Below, one piece after another: positions 1-9,194 of a stretch of DNA of 22,793 nt; positions within the stretch are counted from its first letter, which is position 1, and every line of letters begins with the position of its first letter. The stretch is from Chromera velia. Taxonomy: Eukaryota > Sar > Chromeraceae. The notes beneath the pieces were generated by a model that saw only the letters and a program-made list of their open reading frames with translations, ran no database searches and was not told the origin of the DNA. The translations under genes were made by a program, and so were the position numbers. The stretch spans positions 66,501 through 89,293 of the forward strand of contig JAHBMJ010003728.1 of NCBI GenBank assembly GCA_018398765.1. The letters are read 5' to 3'.

Positions 1-300
1 GGAGACAAAGGAAAAGACCAGGGGGAGGAAAGAGGGAAGAAGGGGAGAGAGAGAGGGGGAAAAAAAGTTATTAAAGAAGGGAAGCAAGGAAGAGAGCGAG
101 GAAAAAGGGAAGGGGGGAGGGAGGAAGACGGCCAAGGGGGGGAAAAGGGGAAGCAGGGGAGGCCTAAGAGGAGCGGAATTAAAAGGGGAGGAAAGAAGGA
201 GAGGGAAGAGGGGGAGGGGAAGTGCAGAGCGGCCGAAGAGATAGAAGTTGAGCAAGGGGGGAGAGGAAGACGTGTTGAGGGCGGCTGGAAAGGGGGGTGA
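1..300. repeat. GA-rich low-complexity tract
   Basis: The plus strand is almost entirely purine (G and A runs with few pyrimidines) for about 300 bases. The strand asymmetry is strong enough that triplex formation is conceivable. Open frames on the minus strand across it are composition artefacts rich in Ser, Pro, Leu and Phe. No gene is supported. Confidence 0.75.
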
Positions 301-968
301 GACGGAAGAGGACTGAGGAAGACACTTCGGGGAATTGTGAGAAGGAGTCCTGCCTACACAGACGAATACAAATGGTGAGACGACTTGCATGCATGGTCCC
401 CATTGGTAGCTGTTCACCCTCCTGCGGTGCGCTATTGTACATAGAGGCGGGGGAGGTCACTGCCTCCCCCCTGCCTGGGAATCGATCTGTATCGATCCGC
501 ATTCATTTTTAGGATGCAGAGAATACAGTCCCCTGCTGTGGTGGTGGGAGACGGGAATGGGAGTTGGAAGACAGGGCAACAATCTTTCTCCACGGACGTC
601 CACAAAATCCCCGACTTACCGGCAGCTATCATATATTGAGTGCACGGACGGTTGCCCAGGGACTCTTGCTGAGCGACGGGAAAGAGGACGTCCCCTGCCT
701 GCCTAATGAAGGGGCTCGCCCGATATTGAAAAGGAACATGGACACGAAATAAAAGAAAAAAGAAAGAGGAGTCCGACGCGAGAATAAGTCTTGCCGCGCT
801 GCGATGGCCCAACATATGACCTAGCCTTCAACACAGACGCAGTGGAAATGCAGCTTCCTGATCCGTCGGCTGAGTGTTTCATGGTTCTTGTAGAAATACT
901 GTCGGACTGGCTTGGAATTGCTTTGGAAATCCGGGGGCCATGATATGAGGGATGGCCTTATATGGTAT
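301..968. other. Unassigned sequence upstream of the copia insertion
   Basis: Mixed-composition DNA with short open frames on both strands, none showing a recognisable domain, a convincing start context or splice signals. A minus-strand frame at 432-815 is open for 127 codons but matches nothing I know. It may be the edge of a host gene or an older repeat; I see no support for either. Confidence 0.4.
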
Positions 969-973
969 GAGAA
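969..973. repeat. Target site duplication (GAGAA), left copy
   Basis: Five bases directly outside the left LTR, identical to 6797-6801 outside the right LTR. Five bp is the usual duplication for copia integrases. It places the original insertion site precisely. Confidence 0.9.
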
Positions 974-1223
974 TGAAAGGTACTAGGCTCTAGCAGAGAA
1001 GAGAATTTACTATAGGAGGATTCAAATCATTCATACGGAGAGGACTGATAAGAAGGAAAATGTCTTCCTTCTTATCAATCAGTCTGTTTAATTCGTATCC
1101 AATCATACTTCAACCAACATGCGATCACTATTCCATAAATCCATGCGGCGCGCCTGCTCCACGTATCTCAATAAGATGCGGCGGCGGGTCTGGCGGCGAG
1201 CACCTCTATATTGAGCCTTTACA
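974..1223 (-). repeat. 3' LTR of the copia element
   Basis: This 250-bp direct repeat is collinear with 6547-6796 without any indel. It begins TGAAAGG and ends TTTACA on the plus strand, so both strands carry TG...CA ends. It is preceded by target duplication GAGAA. It differs from the other LTR at 20 positions, all transitions by my count. Confidence 0.95.
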
Positions 1224-1258
1224 GTCACCTCCTGATCGTGAAAACAGAGAACGATCAC

Positions 1259-1972
1259 TCAAGGGCGGAGAAAGTGCATCTTCTTTGCAAAATCAATGAC
1301 TTTCCACCTTGCACCTGATCTGACAGCAGTCGATCGATCACGAGGGACGTACTGAGTTCCCCTGTCTTTTGAGAGCTTGAGTTTTGTCTGTCTATCCACA
1401 CACATGACGTCAGTCGGACACCACAATGTTTTTGCTCTCATTGCCCTGAGTTCCTGCCGAACAAACCGAAGCATGCCTTGAAGACGAGGCTCAGATCTCA
1501 CCTCTTCTGTCTCCAACTGTTCTATCAAAGGAGCAGAGTCAGTCACGAATTCGATCGGGACCTTCTTCTGCCACAGAGCCTCAGCAAACGACTTCCACGC
1601 ATACGTTTTCTTCACTGTCTCATGCTGCACGCACAGTTCAGAAGACGTACTGGAATTTGAGACTCTCTTAATCTGTTTGGACTTCTATGCAAAGAGATTC
1701 TTCTCTCACATGGATCCAATCGACTTGCTCTGATCTACAAGGAATGCCTCATACCCTGCCCTCCCTTCTCCCCGAGAAAGAGAAAAAGAACCGTCATGAA
1801 AGTCAACGATCTTGGGATTGTGGCAGGGAGTGAAGATAAGAGGCCGTTCCATTTCTTGAGCATGTAAAAGGAGACGTAGCACCCCCTCAACCTTCTCTGC
1901 AAAAGGCCGAGTGGACCATCAGGACAGCTCGCTGAAGAGAAAAGAGATGGAAGGAAGAGTGTGAACAACCTA
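1259..1972 (-). pseudogene. pol: Copia RNase H segment of pol, broken
   Basis: RNase H removes the RNA strand during reverse transcription. In one frame I read a first catalytic block HDGSFS (near 1795), a second block SNSSTSSELC (near 1645, conserved Glu) and a third block FVTDSAPL (near 1545, conserved Asp), the spacing expected for copia. Stops: TAG 1970-1972, TGA 1919-1921, TGA 1706-1708, TAG 1685-1687; the frame ends with TGA 1259-1261, 36 bases before the 3' LTR. The final tail is basic. The element could not make a full-length enzyme. Confidence 0.88.
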
Positions 1973-3694
1973 CCCCGTAACCCCTGTGCATTTCTGCATT
2001 AATGGAATGAGATCCTCCAACACTTCTCCCTCTTCAGGAGCCTCAAGAAGAGATGCATTCAATCTCCCCCTAAGCAACTTCTTCTCATCTATTTCAATTG
2101 AGTCAAAGTAGGCTTTCTGTTCGATTTCGTACTCCTCACGCATGCGAGTGAGAGTCATTCCCACATACTCAAAACTCTCTCCTTCTTTCAGCAACTCAAG
2201 CTCGTCCATCTTGAGCCTCTTCTGAATGGGAGCAAAGTGAATGAGTAGATCGGCAGCAAAGATAAGCAAATCATCCATATGTATCAGCATGATTGCGATA
2301 ATCTCTCCTTTCTCATCCTTCTTGACAAACATACTCTCTCTCAGCTCTTCCCACCCTTCCTCCTTTACCATCTTCCTGAAGCTCTGAGTATATAGACGAG
2401 GGGCATCCTTGAGTCCATACATCGCTTTATTCAAACAAAAGACCGACCCTGCTTTCATCCACTCAGGCATACCTGCGGGAAGTTTGTCGGGCAACCGAAC
2501 ATACACTTCATCTTTCATTTCAGCAGTCAGAAATGCAGTTCAAACATCCAACTTTGCGCACTCCCATCCCTTTGTTGCCGCAAATAAAAGTATAAGCAAG
2601 ACAGACCACCAATCGGCCGTCCCCGAGTATGTCTGCAGGTCCTTCCTATCGTCTTAGAATCCCTTCACAACCAGACGTGCTTTCGCGACTCTCTTTCCCC
2701 CTTTTAGTTTCCAAGTCAGGACCCATCGACACCTCATAACGTTCCTGCCTTTTGAGACAGGCACCCCCCAACGGAAGACCGTTTTATCGAGGAAACGCTG
2801 CAGCTCATCAAGCATTCCTTTCTCATGACTGCCACTCTCAACCTCTTCATTGGTTGCATCAATGTGTCCCTTTTGAGGATTCACGTGACTCATCATTTTT
2901 TCAACTACAGTCGGATCAACGGGAACGATCCGAGGGAGAGGACGTCTCTTCTTCTCCTTTTCCGCAATCACGCGAGCGAGCTCTTCTTTCAATTTCCCTA
3001 GACGCTCTCTCAGCGCTTCTTCTTTCTCTTCATCATCTTGTGCAGCCTGCACTTCCTCTCTACCTTCCTGCACACGAAGTGCATTCCCATCGCTGTCTAC
3101 CCCCTAATCCACCTCAACGTCTTCAGCGACAGGGGATGGAGGCACACCCCCTCCATCTTCTCTTTCCTCTCTCTTTGGCAGCCGTCTGGCCCCCTTTCTG
3201 GGCTCTGAGTCCCTCTCTGCTTCCTCTTTTTCCTCTCTCTCCCCTTCGTCTCCCCCCTCCTGCTGTGCATGCATCTCGAGCTGACCTGTCTGAATTTGTA
3301 TACCTGCAGGGCTCTGAAGGGGAAAAAAGAAAGGCTGTGCACCTCTTATGTCCGATGATACAGAAGTTGCAACATAGCGCTCAGACAGTCGAGCGGCTGT
3401 GTGAGAAACAGAAGGAAAGAAACGAGCAGATGCGAAAGAAGAAGAGAACTTTGCAGGAGGACGATCTCCTGCATCGCAAGGCAACTCCTCAACATTAACA
3501 TCCGAGAAGGCCCCATCATCTACCTTATCTGACCCCCTCCCCTCACCCCCCAATCCCGGAGACACCCCAGAAAGAGAAGGAGAAGACGAGTAAGAAGAAA
3601 AAGAATCATTCATATTCCCATCCTGCCCCCCCTCCCCTTTCGATTCCCCAAGAAAAGAGAGAGAAGAGTCAAACAGTTTGCGATCCATGCCTCT
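1973..3694 (-). pseudogene. pol: Copia reverse transcriptase segment of pol with acidic linker, broken
   Basis: RNA-dependent DNA polymerase of the element. A Ser-, Glu- and Lys-rich linker (about 3107-3690) leads to the domain, which starts near 2850 with copia landmarks: RCRWVLTWKLKGG, KARLVVKGF, LDV-TAFLTAEM, LPDKLP, YGLKDAPRLYTQSF, and the catalytic HMDDLLIFA with Asp codons at 2270-2275 (usual form YVDD). Stops: TAG 3104-3106, TAA 2654-2656 directly after KGF, where the family normally has Gln, and TGA 2540-2542 inside LDV-TAFL. All pieces are in one frame. Replacement of Tyr-Val by His-Met before the catalytic DD is unusual and may be decay. Confidence 0.93.
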
Positions 3695-3697
3695 TCA

Positions 3698-4873
3698 CGC
3701 AACAAGTGAGATAGAAGAGGGAGAAACACGAATGGGCTTCCAACCATTGTTCTTTCTAATTGTTACCTTCACCACATTTAAATTTTCGATTCCTTCAAAG
3801 AAGCCCTCAACACCATGCACAGGCTCTTCGTCTTTTTTTCTTGGACGGGCATTGTATACACACACACGATCACCAACAGTGATAGGGGGAATCTCTGCTG
3901 CACGTTCTTTTCCAAAAAAAGCATAAACAGGGAACTTACCGGTGACAGTCGAGACGCAATTGTTCAATTCTTCAACTACCCCCTGGAACAGCCACTTTTC
4001 GGTGTAGGGGGGAAAACTGGTTTGTCTCTTCACCTTCTAAAGGAGACGCTTCACCGTCCGATTTGCTCTCTCCCCCTGGCCCTGATGGTGAGGGGTATAG
4101 TCCGCCCCCCTCCGGTGAAAAATTCTCTCTTCCTGACAAAAGTGATCGTACTGCCTTTTCTTGTCTCCCGAGAACTCTTTTCCATTGTCTGTCTGTACAA
4201 CCTCCATCTTTCCACAGCGAGGCTCAAAGCAACGCATGACCAAACAGAGATGTCTGACTGCCTGTGCCTTGTATCCAAAAATCTGTCCATCCATCAGTCT
4301 TCCTTTTCTTTCAGTTAGAAGACTTGCCGGCACCTCTCTAGATAAAAAGAGAAGATCTTGTGTCCAATGAGATCCTAATCTCTCTGGTACCCCCCCTCCC
4401 TGCCTGACTGGTATCCGTCTCATCTCTGCATTGACCTCTCTGCACTCCCTGCAGTCAATTCCTTTTCTGCACTCTTCTACCGTCACTCGGTGTGTCATGC
4501 TTTTCTCTCTGAAGCATGCATAGAGCCGTCTCCCTGTCGCATGCTCAAACCTACCATGCCACAAATTCAACTCTGCAGGGGACATGTGCTCTGTACATTG
4601 CTGTGCTCATGAGACGGAAAGCTTCGCCTTGTCGGGTATCTGCTCCTTGGCAGCCTCATCAGTTCTTGAAGAAACAAAAGAAGAAGAATCTGAAACAATG
4701 GTCAGATATACACAGTCTTTTCTGTCTGCACTCAAATAAGATTCAGAGGGAGGAGAAGAAGACAATGGAGAGAGAACATGCACTACATGTACCCCATCTC
4801 TCTCATATAAATGAGTTCTCACTGCCCCACCTCCCTTACCAGGAAATTCAACCCAAAAGGGAGGGTCCACTTT
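3698..4873 (-). pseudogene. pol: Copia integrase segment of pol, broken
   Basis: DDE integrase that would insert the element cDNA. The N-terminal HHCC zinc finger is at 4442-4560 (WHGRFEH and later DCREC, about 30 residues apart). The core shows SHWTQDLLF, VQTDNGKEFSG and GERANRT, matching the family's D, DNG-EF and ERxNRT blocks. After TAG 4037-4039 the same frame continues into the conserved C-terminal part found after copia integrase cores (PYTEKW, FFGKE, KKNNGWKP-like). Further stops are TGA 4607-4609 and TGA 3695-3697. No frameshift is needed anywhere in this segment. Confidence 0.92.
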
Positions 4874-4876
4874 CTA

Positions 4877-5293
4877 CATCCTGCAACCCCTCACTGAGAG
4901 GAGAAATACAGAGACTGACGATTTGAAAGCCCCTCTTAGAAGAGGACGAACAGACTCTCCGTCCACCCCCTCAAGCAGAGGTGATGCCTCCACCTCCTCA
5001 GCACACACCATCTCTCCCCCCGAGACCTCCTCATACCTAAACTCACAGGGCCTACGGGAAACAATCAAGTCCTCGAGATCCCCCCCAATCAAATGCCGAC
5101 TGCAACCAGTATCGGCAACAGGGGACTTCTTTCTCTACACCCATCTCAACTCCTCTCTACTCCCCGCTGCCCCCACACGCTCCTTCCTTTCCTCTTCTCC
5201 GCCTGTGTCATCGTCATCGCTGACGGGGGTGAAAGAATTTTCGAGGCGGATCCCCCCCCCAACTTGCACACCCTTCTCAAAGCCCGAGCGTGG
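4877..5293 (-). pseudogene. pol: Copia aspartic protease segment of pol, broken
   Basis: This segment would cleave the Gag-Pol polyprotein. The aspartic protease active site is visible as DTGCSRHLIG with the DTG codons at 5105-5113, a form typical of copia proteases (DSGCSxHM/L). The frame is continuous with the zinc knuckles upstream and integrase downstream but is cut by TGA 5294-5296, TAG 5135-5137 and TAG 4874-4876. The rest of the domain is poorly conserved by eye. Confidence 0.85.
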
Positions 5294-5296
5294 TCA

Positions 5297-6500
5297 GACG
5301 CTGCTGCGCCCTCCCCCCCCGGTCCCTTGCCCCCCATTCTTCTTGCAGACAGGGGCCTTGTCCCAATGCCCCTTCTCCCCACATGCCTTGCAGGGGGAAG
5401 CACCGTCAAGGGTGGCTCTGCAGGTGCTGACGTGTCTATTTCCACACGTCTGACAGACAGGAGGGGAATCTTGTGAGCTGGAGGAGCTCTGCCCCCCTCC
5501 ATTTACCCCCTCGGCCGCCCTGTTTGCCCTCTCCACACCCTATGAACCCCTCTCCTTCTCCTGCTCCTATAGCTCTGTCTGGGGGCTGTCCGTCAGAGCG
5601 AATTTCTTAAGGATCTTTCGCAGCATCGAAAATTTAATGTAGAAAAGGGAGAGGTCATTGAGTTTGGCAACGTTGTCCGACTCCTCAAACACTTCGTCGG
5701 GAAGAGCACGAAGGACCTCCTTGTGCTGGACTTGAGTGAACAAATTCAGGACGTTGGGGATGAGACCGTCTTCATCGATGTGGTACTTCTCTTTGAACGC
5801 GTCATGAAGAAGCTCATCCAGCCTCTTATGAATGGACCAGTAGTGTAGTAGGAGAAAACGAGACCAGAGCAAACAATGGGGAGGCCGTCCTTATCCACCT
5901 TATCACAATGATACGGGAAGAACTGAATGCGAAGGGCGATCTTGCTTTCGACCTTGAAGGTAAGAAGACCGTACTCCTTTCGGAGTGTACGGAGAATGTT
6001 CTCGGTAAGCACACCCCGATCCAGCAATCTCTGGATGTCACGGTTCACCTCTAAGTTCTCGAGCTTGTTTTATTCCTCCAACTCTCGTTCAAAACAAAGC
6101 GTTCTCTGAGTAGCTGGTCGTTGCAAAAGTTCTGTCACTTCTGCTCCCACTCCTTAATATACTGCTTATTCTGCATCTGAGGCACAGCACCGAAGTCAAC
6201 TTTCACATAGCAGTAGGAAGAAGAAGTGAACACAGAAGGGGCCTGCTCCTCATCCTCTTGAGAAGAATTAACACAAGCAACAAGTCCTGGAGACAGGGCT
6301 TGTAAGAGTGACGGGGCGAGAGCAGCCATCCCTTCTTTAATTCCTCTCTACACTGAGGAATCAATCAGGGCCTGCAAATCGCTTTTGGAGAGAACAATCA
6401 TCTCTCCTGAACCCATTGGTATACCGGCTGCGGCCGCTGCAGCCTCAGCTGCCTGCTGCTCTTTCTGGAGTCTTCTCTTCTCTGCACGAGTCCGCACCAT
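5297..6500 (-). pseudogene. gag: Copia gag (capsid and nucleocapsid), broken
   Basis: Gag would form the virus-like particle and bind the element RNA. The probable start is ATG at 6500, followed by a basic, Ala- and Gln-rich N-terminus. The frame is cut by TAG 6348-6350, shifted near 6140-6170, cut by TAA 6070-6072, shifted again near 5845-5870, then cut by TAG 5567-5569 and 5540-5542. From about 5870 onward it shares the pol frame. Two zinc knuckles lie at 5345-5455: CQTCGNRHVSTC (CX2CX3HX3C) and CKACGEKGHWDKAPVC (CX2CX4HX6C), both slightly off the canonical CX2CX4HX4C. The C-terminal part is Gly- and Ser-rich. The gag/pol boundary is arbitrary because gag and pol are in frame, as is usual for copia polyproteins. 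Identity rests on position and the knuckles. Confidence 0.85.
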
Positions 6501-6546
6501 TTTTAAAAATTCCGGTTTAACTCAATCAAATCGTAACACACTGAAC

Positions 6547-6796
6547 TGAAAGGTACTAGGCTCTAGCGGAGAAGGGAATTTACTATAGGAGGATTCAAAT
6601 CATTTATACGGAGAGGACTAATAAGAAGGAGAATGTCTTCCTTTTTATCAATCAATCTGTTTGATTCGTATCCAATCATGCTTCAATCAACATGCGATCA
6701 CTATTCTATAAATCCATGCAGCACGCCCGCCCCACGTATCTCAATAAGATGCGGCGGCAGGTCTGGCAGCGGGCACCTCTATATTGAACCCTTACA
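6547..6796 (-). repeat. 5' LTR of the copia element
   Basis: The 250-bp partner of 974-1223, followed at once by target duplication GAGAA (6797-6801). As the upstream LTR of a minus-strand element it should hold the promoter and RNA start; I see no clear TATA box. The gag ATG (6500) lies 46 bases inside its inner edge. Confidence 0.95.
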
Positions 6797-6801
6797 GAGA
6801 A
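6797..6801. repeat. Target site duplication (GAGAA), right copy
   Basis: Matches 969-973 exactly and abuts the outer end of the right LTR. Confidence 0.9.
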
Positions 6802-6943
6802 GCTCCGGCACGTGTCCGTGTTTTTTGTAGCATTGGGCCACGCGCAGCATGTCATGGCTCCCACGAGTTCCAATAAACTTTGCTATACTGCGCAGTACAG
6901 GAAACTTCGTCTTTTGAAACAGTTACTTTGCTAAAATGATATG
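6802..6943. other. Spacer between two LTR elements
   Basis: About 140 bases of ordinary composition between the target duplications of the copia element and the next LTR-like element. I see no gene or repeat in it. Confidence 0.5.
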
Positions 6944-6948
6944 TGAAC

Positions 6949-7263
6949 AGTTAAGCCATGTATAGCTAGAGCTGCTAGAGCGTAAGTACCCAAGGCTCTC
7001 TTCTGTTAGAGCTCTTTAGAAAAGTCTGTTAGTTTAGTCATATAGAGAGGGATAAACGTTCTTACCAAGCTAGAAGCTTCAATGAATGATGCACCATCAA
7101 TCGATCTGAATGCAACCAAATCAGGTGCATGACGTATTGCGCAAAGCAAGCAGCCCTGGAAAGCGAAGGCATATCATAGTACCCGGTGCCGCCCGCCACA
7201 GCAGACTCGTACTGACATTTGGCCCGCAACTGGTCCCAATCTCCTCTATCCGCATTCTTCACT
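6949..7263 (-). repeat. Left 315-bp terminal direct repeat of the LTR-like element
   Basis: Collinear with 8615-8929 at a constant offset of 1,666 bp, with no indels and 13 differences, all transitions. Open frames inside it are not conserved as protein and are probably noise. Confidence 0.85.
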
Positions 7264-7557
7264 CCCCCCCTTGATTCCGATGTGTTAAACAAGAACGGAG
7301 GGAGCAAGACATGAAGAATAAAACAAAAAAAATAAAGGTTAGTCACATGCTCTAACCACTGAGCCCAAAATCTTTCTTCTCTTCTCCCACTGATTGTTTA
7401 TTATAGCAATGCATACCAAAAATGCAATTCATGCTCTTCCCGTAAGTCCAAAGGATTGTCGCTTGTCAGATCCTAACGATAGAGAAACTGTAGGACAAGC
7501 TATCAACTACATGCGCAGACAAAGATATGTATTGAAGAAAAGAAAACCTTAATGAAC

Positions 7558-7833
7558 TCAGCAGTGGGCAAATCTGGCCTTAAACGCTGCCTCCCCTCCA
7601 GGATAGTCCTGGAAAGGGTTGAAGTTGCCCCCCCCCTCTTTGTTCTCCTCGGAAGTCGAGGAGTCGGCGGTCATCTCTGAACCCTCCCCCTCAGTGGCAC
7701 ATGCTGCCTTGTAGATGGGGATATCCTGAAGTACAAAGGGAAGCTCAAAATAGTTGAACACGATGTCGACATGACTACCCCCGTATCTAACTAACTCTTG
7801 GAGCTCAGCTCCATAAGAAGCCGTAAGAAACAT
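7558..7833 (-). CDS. Hypothetical 91-residue frame inside the LTR-like element
   Basis: I do not recognise this protein. The N-terminal half is mixed and hydrophobic (stretches such as VDIVFNYFELPFVLQDI), then comes an acidic Ser/Glu/Gly-rich linker and an aromatic C-terminus ending FKARFAHC. The composition resembles real protein more than the simple-sequence frames nearby. It lies on the strand I infer for the element, nearer its 3' end. It could be a gag remnant or a captured host exon. The first codon is ATG at 7833, but an upstream exon is possible. Confidence 0.3.
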   Translation of the reverse strand: MFLTASYGAELQELVRYGGSHVDIVFNYFELPFVLQDIPIYKAACATEGEGSEMTADSSTSEENKEGGGNFNPFQDYPGGEAAFKARFAHC

Positions 7834-8272
7834 TAGCCATTCTCACTCTCTCTTCTAAGAAGCGAACCTTCTCCTTCTTTCCATTCCCTTTTTCGGAAGT
7901 TTTTCCCCCTCTTTCTCTTTTTCCTTCTGACTTTAGTGTGTACACGGATGGACGTTGACCGGTAGAAGATACGGAAATGGCCAAGCACAGATGGAAAAGT
8001 CATGAAGAATCCCCCCCCCAAAGAGACGCTTCCGAAACCTTGCCTTCCAGGACCTCAGTAATCCTTGGCGCCGAGCAGACAAGCGACGTCGTAGTAGAAA
8101 AGTTGTAGCACTTTCAGCTCTTAGCGGCCCAGAAAGTAGCTGCGAGCAGATAGTGTACTGACGGCTCAGTACGGTCTAGGCAGTAACTGGTGGTAGCTGA
8201 GAGAAGGGCAGCTCTTGGCAGAAATGGCGGCAATCATGCTACTAGTAGTCCTTGTCCACTTATTCGATCTGA

Positions 8273-8554
8273 GTGAAGTGGTTTAAGATAGGTGTCGGAA
8301 GAGCTTGGGGAAAGAATGGAGACTCAGTTTTCTTTCTGGCGTCCACGTTCGGGTCTCTCACAAATAAACATCTCAGTACACCTCCTGCTCCCGTCTCAAG
8401 CCAGCAGCTGTCTCTCCCCGATGCGGACATGATTCAAGCGATTAGCGAATACCATATTAAAGATCAAACAGTATCCAGCAGGAGAGACATGACTCTGATG
8501 AGAAGAAGAAGACAAGTGAATGAAACGGTGTTCTTAGGCATTGTGAAAGAGTAG
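8273..8554 (+). CDS. Weak 93-residue coding candidate
   Basis: Not recognised. The second half (about residues 50-93) has balanced composition with a basic patch RRDMTLMRRRRQ and ends in TAG. It lies inside the LTR-like element, antisense to its inferred direction. There is no start context or splice signal that decides. It may be noise. Confidence 0.15.
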   Translation: MKWFKIGVGRAWGKNGDSVFFLASTFGSLTNKHLSTPPAPVSSQQLSLPDADMIQAISEYHIKDQTVSSRRDMTLMRRRRQVNETVFLGIVKE

Positions 8555-8614
8555 GGTAGAGATGGAAAGAAACGTTTGGAAGAAAGACTTGGAAAACCTG
8601 AGGCTGTTCTTCGC

Positions 8615-8929
8615 AGTTGAGCTATGTGTAGCTAGAGCTGCTAGAGCGCAAGTACCTAAGGCTCTCTTCCGTTAGAGCTCTTTAGAAAAGTCTGTTAGTT
8701 TAGTCATATAGAGAGGGATAAACGTTCTTACCAAGCTAGAAGCTTCAATGAATGATGCACCATCAATCGATCTGAATGCAACCAAATCAGGTGCATGACG
8801 TATTGCGCAAAGCAAGCAGCCCTGGAAAGCGAAGGTATATCGTAGTACCCGGCGCCGCCCACCGCAGCAGACTCGTACTGACATTTGGCCCGCAACTAGT
8901 CCCAATCTCCTCTATCCGCATTTTTCACT
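8615..8929 (-). repeat. Right 315-bp terminal direct repeat of the LTR-like element
   Basis: Partner of 6949-7263, ending TTCACT and followed by TGAAC. The last base of the left flank and the base before this repeat are both C, which makes the left boundary ambiguous by one base. Confidence 0.85.
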
Positions 8930-8934
8930 TGAAC

Positions 8935-9194
8935 TCTGACGAGTCGAATGGTACCCTTCATGTTTTTGTACGATTTTTTTCTATTTTTCGGTTTGAAGTC
9001 GCTCTCCCATCCTGGAACTGCAGGAGTTAGAGCTTCTGTTGCTCGGACCCGGGGCCCCACCCGGGTTCTCTGAAAGGAAAATGGTCCGGCATAGCCTCAT
9101 TGCAGCTTTTTCATTAATCAAAAGAGTTAGATGGCCCCGAAGAGCAGTGTTACGGTTGTTCCGCAGTGTTTATTCTTAGTATGGCCTTGCGGTA
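8935..9194. other. Unassigned sequence between elements
   Basis: Contains a small GC palindrome (GGGGCCCC near 9053) and ordinary sequence. I see no coding or RNA feature. Confidence 0.4.

Larger units (their letters stand above)
974..6796 (-). mobile_element. Complete, degenerate Ty1/copia LTR retrotransposon
   Basis: The element is 5,823 bp and reads on the minus strand. It has two 250-bp LTRs (974-1223 and 6547-6796) with TG...CA ends on both strands, and is flanked by the perfect 5-bp duplication GAGAA (969-973 and 6797-6801). A purine-rich stretch (AGGAGGTGA on the minus strand, 1225-1233) abuts the 3' LTR as a likely polypurine tract. The internal order is gag with zinc knuckles, protease, integrase, reverse transcriptase, RNase H; integrase before reverse transcriptase is diagnostic of Ty1/copia (Pseudoviridae). 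The LTRs differ at 20 of 250 positions, so the insertion is old, and coding is broken by many stops. I could not match the sequence next to the 5' LTR to a tRNA primer site. Confidence 0.95.
6949..8929 (-). mobile_element. Short non-autonomous LTR-like element with AGT...ACT ends
   Basis: Two 315-bp direct repeats (6949-7263 and 8615-8929) enclose about 1.35 kb. The pair is flanked by a perfect 5-bp duplication TGAAC (6944-6948 and 8930-8934). Repeat ends are inverted: AGTTAA at the start, TTCACT at the end (its complement is AGTGAA). On the minus strand a purine run AAGGGGGGG (7264-7272) directly precedes the left repeat, as a polypurine tract would, suggesting minus-strand orientation. No gag or pol is visible inside, so it would be a TRIM/LARD-like element. 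The ends are not the usual TG...CA. The alternative is a chance or non-transposon direct duplication; the TSD argues against that. Confidence 0.65.

Noticed and set aside
179-815. Minus-strand frames of 107 and 127 codons
   Set aside because: One spans the GA-rich tract; the other lacks domain, start or splice support.
6520-6546. tRNA primer-binding site of the copia element
   Set aside because: The sequence does not match the usual initiator-Met complement (TGGTATCAGAGC type), and I could not assign another tRNA.
8672-8905. Protein frames within the 315-bp repeats
   Set aside because: The two copies favour different frames, and substitutions do not preserve either protein.
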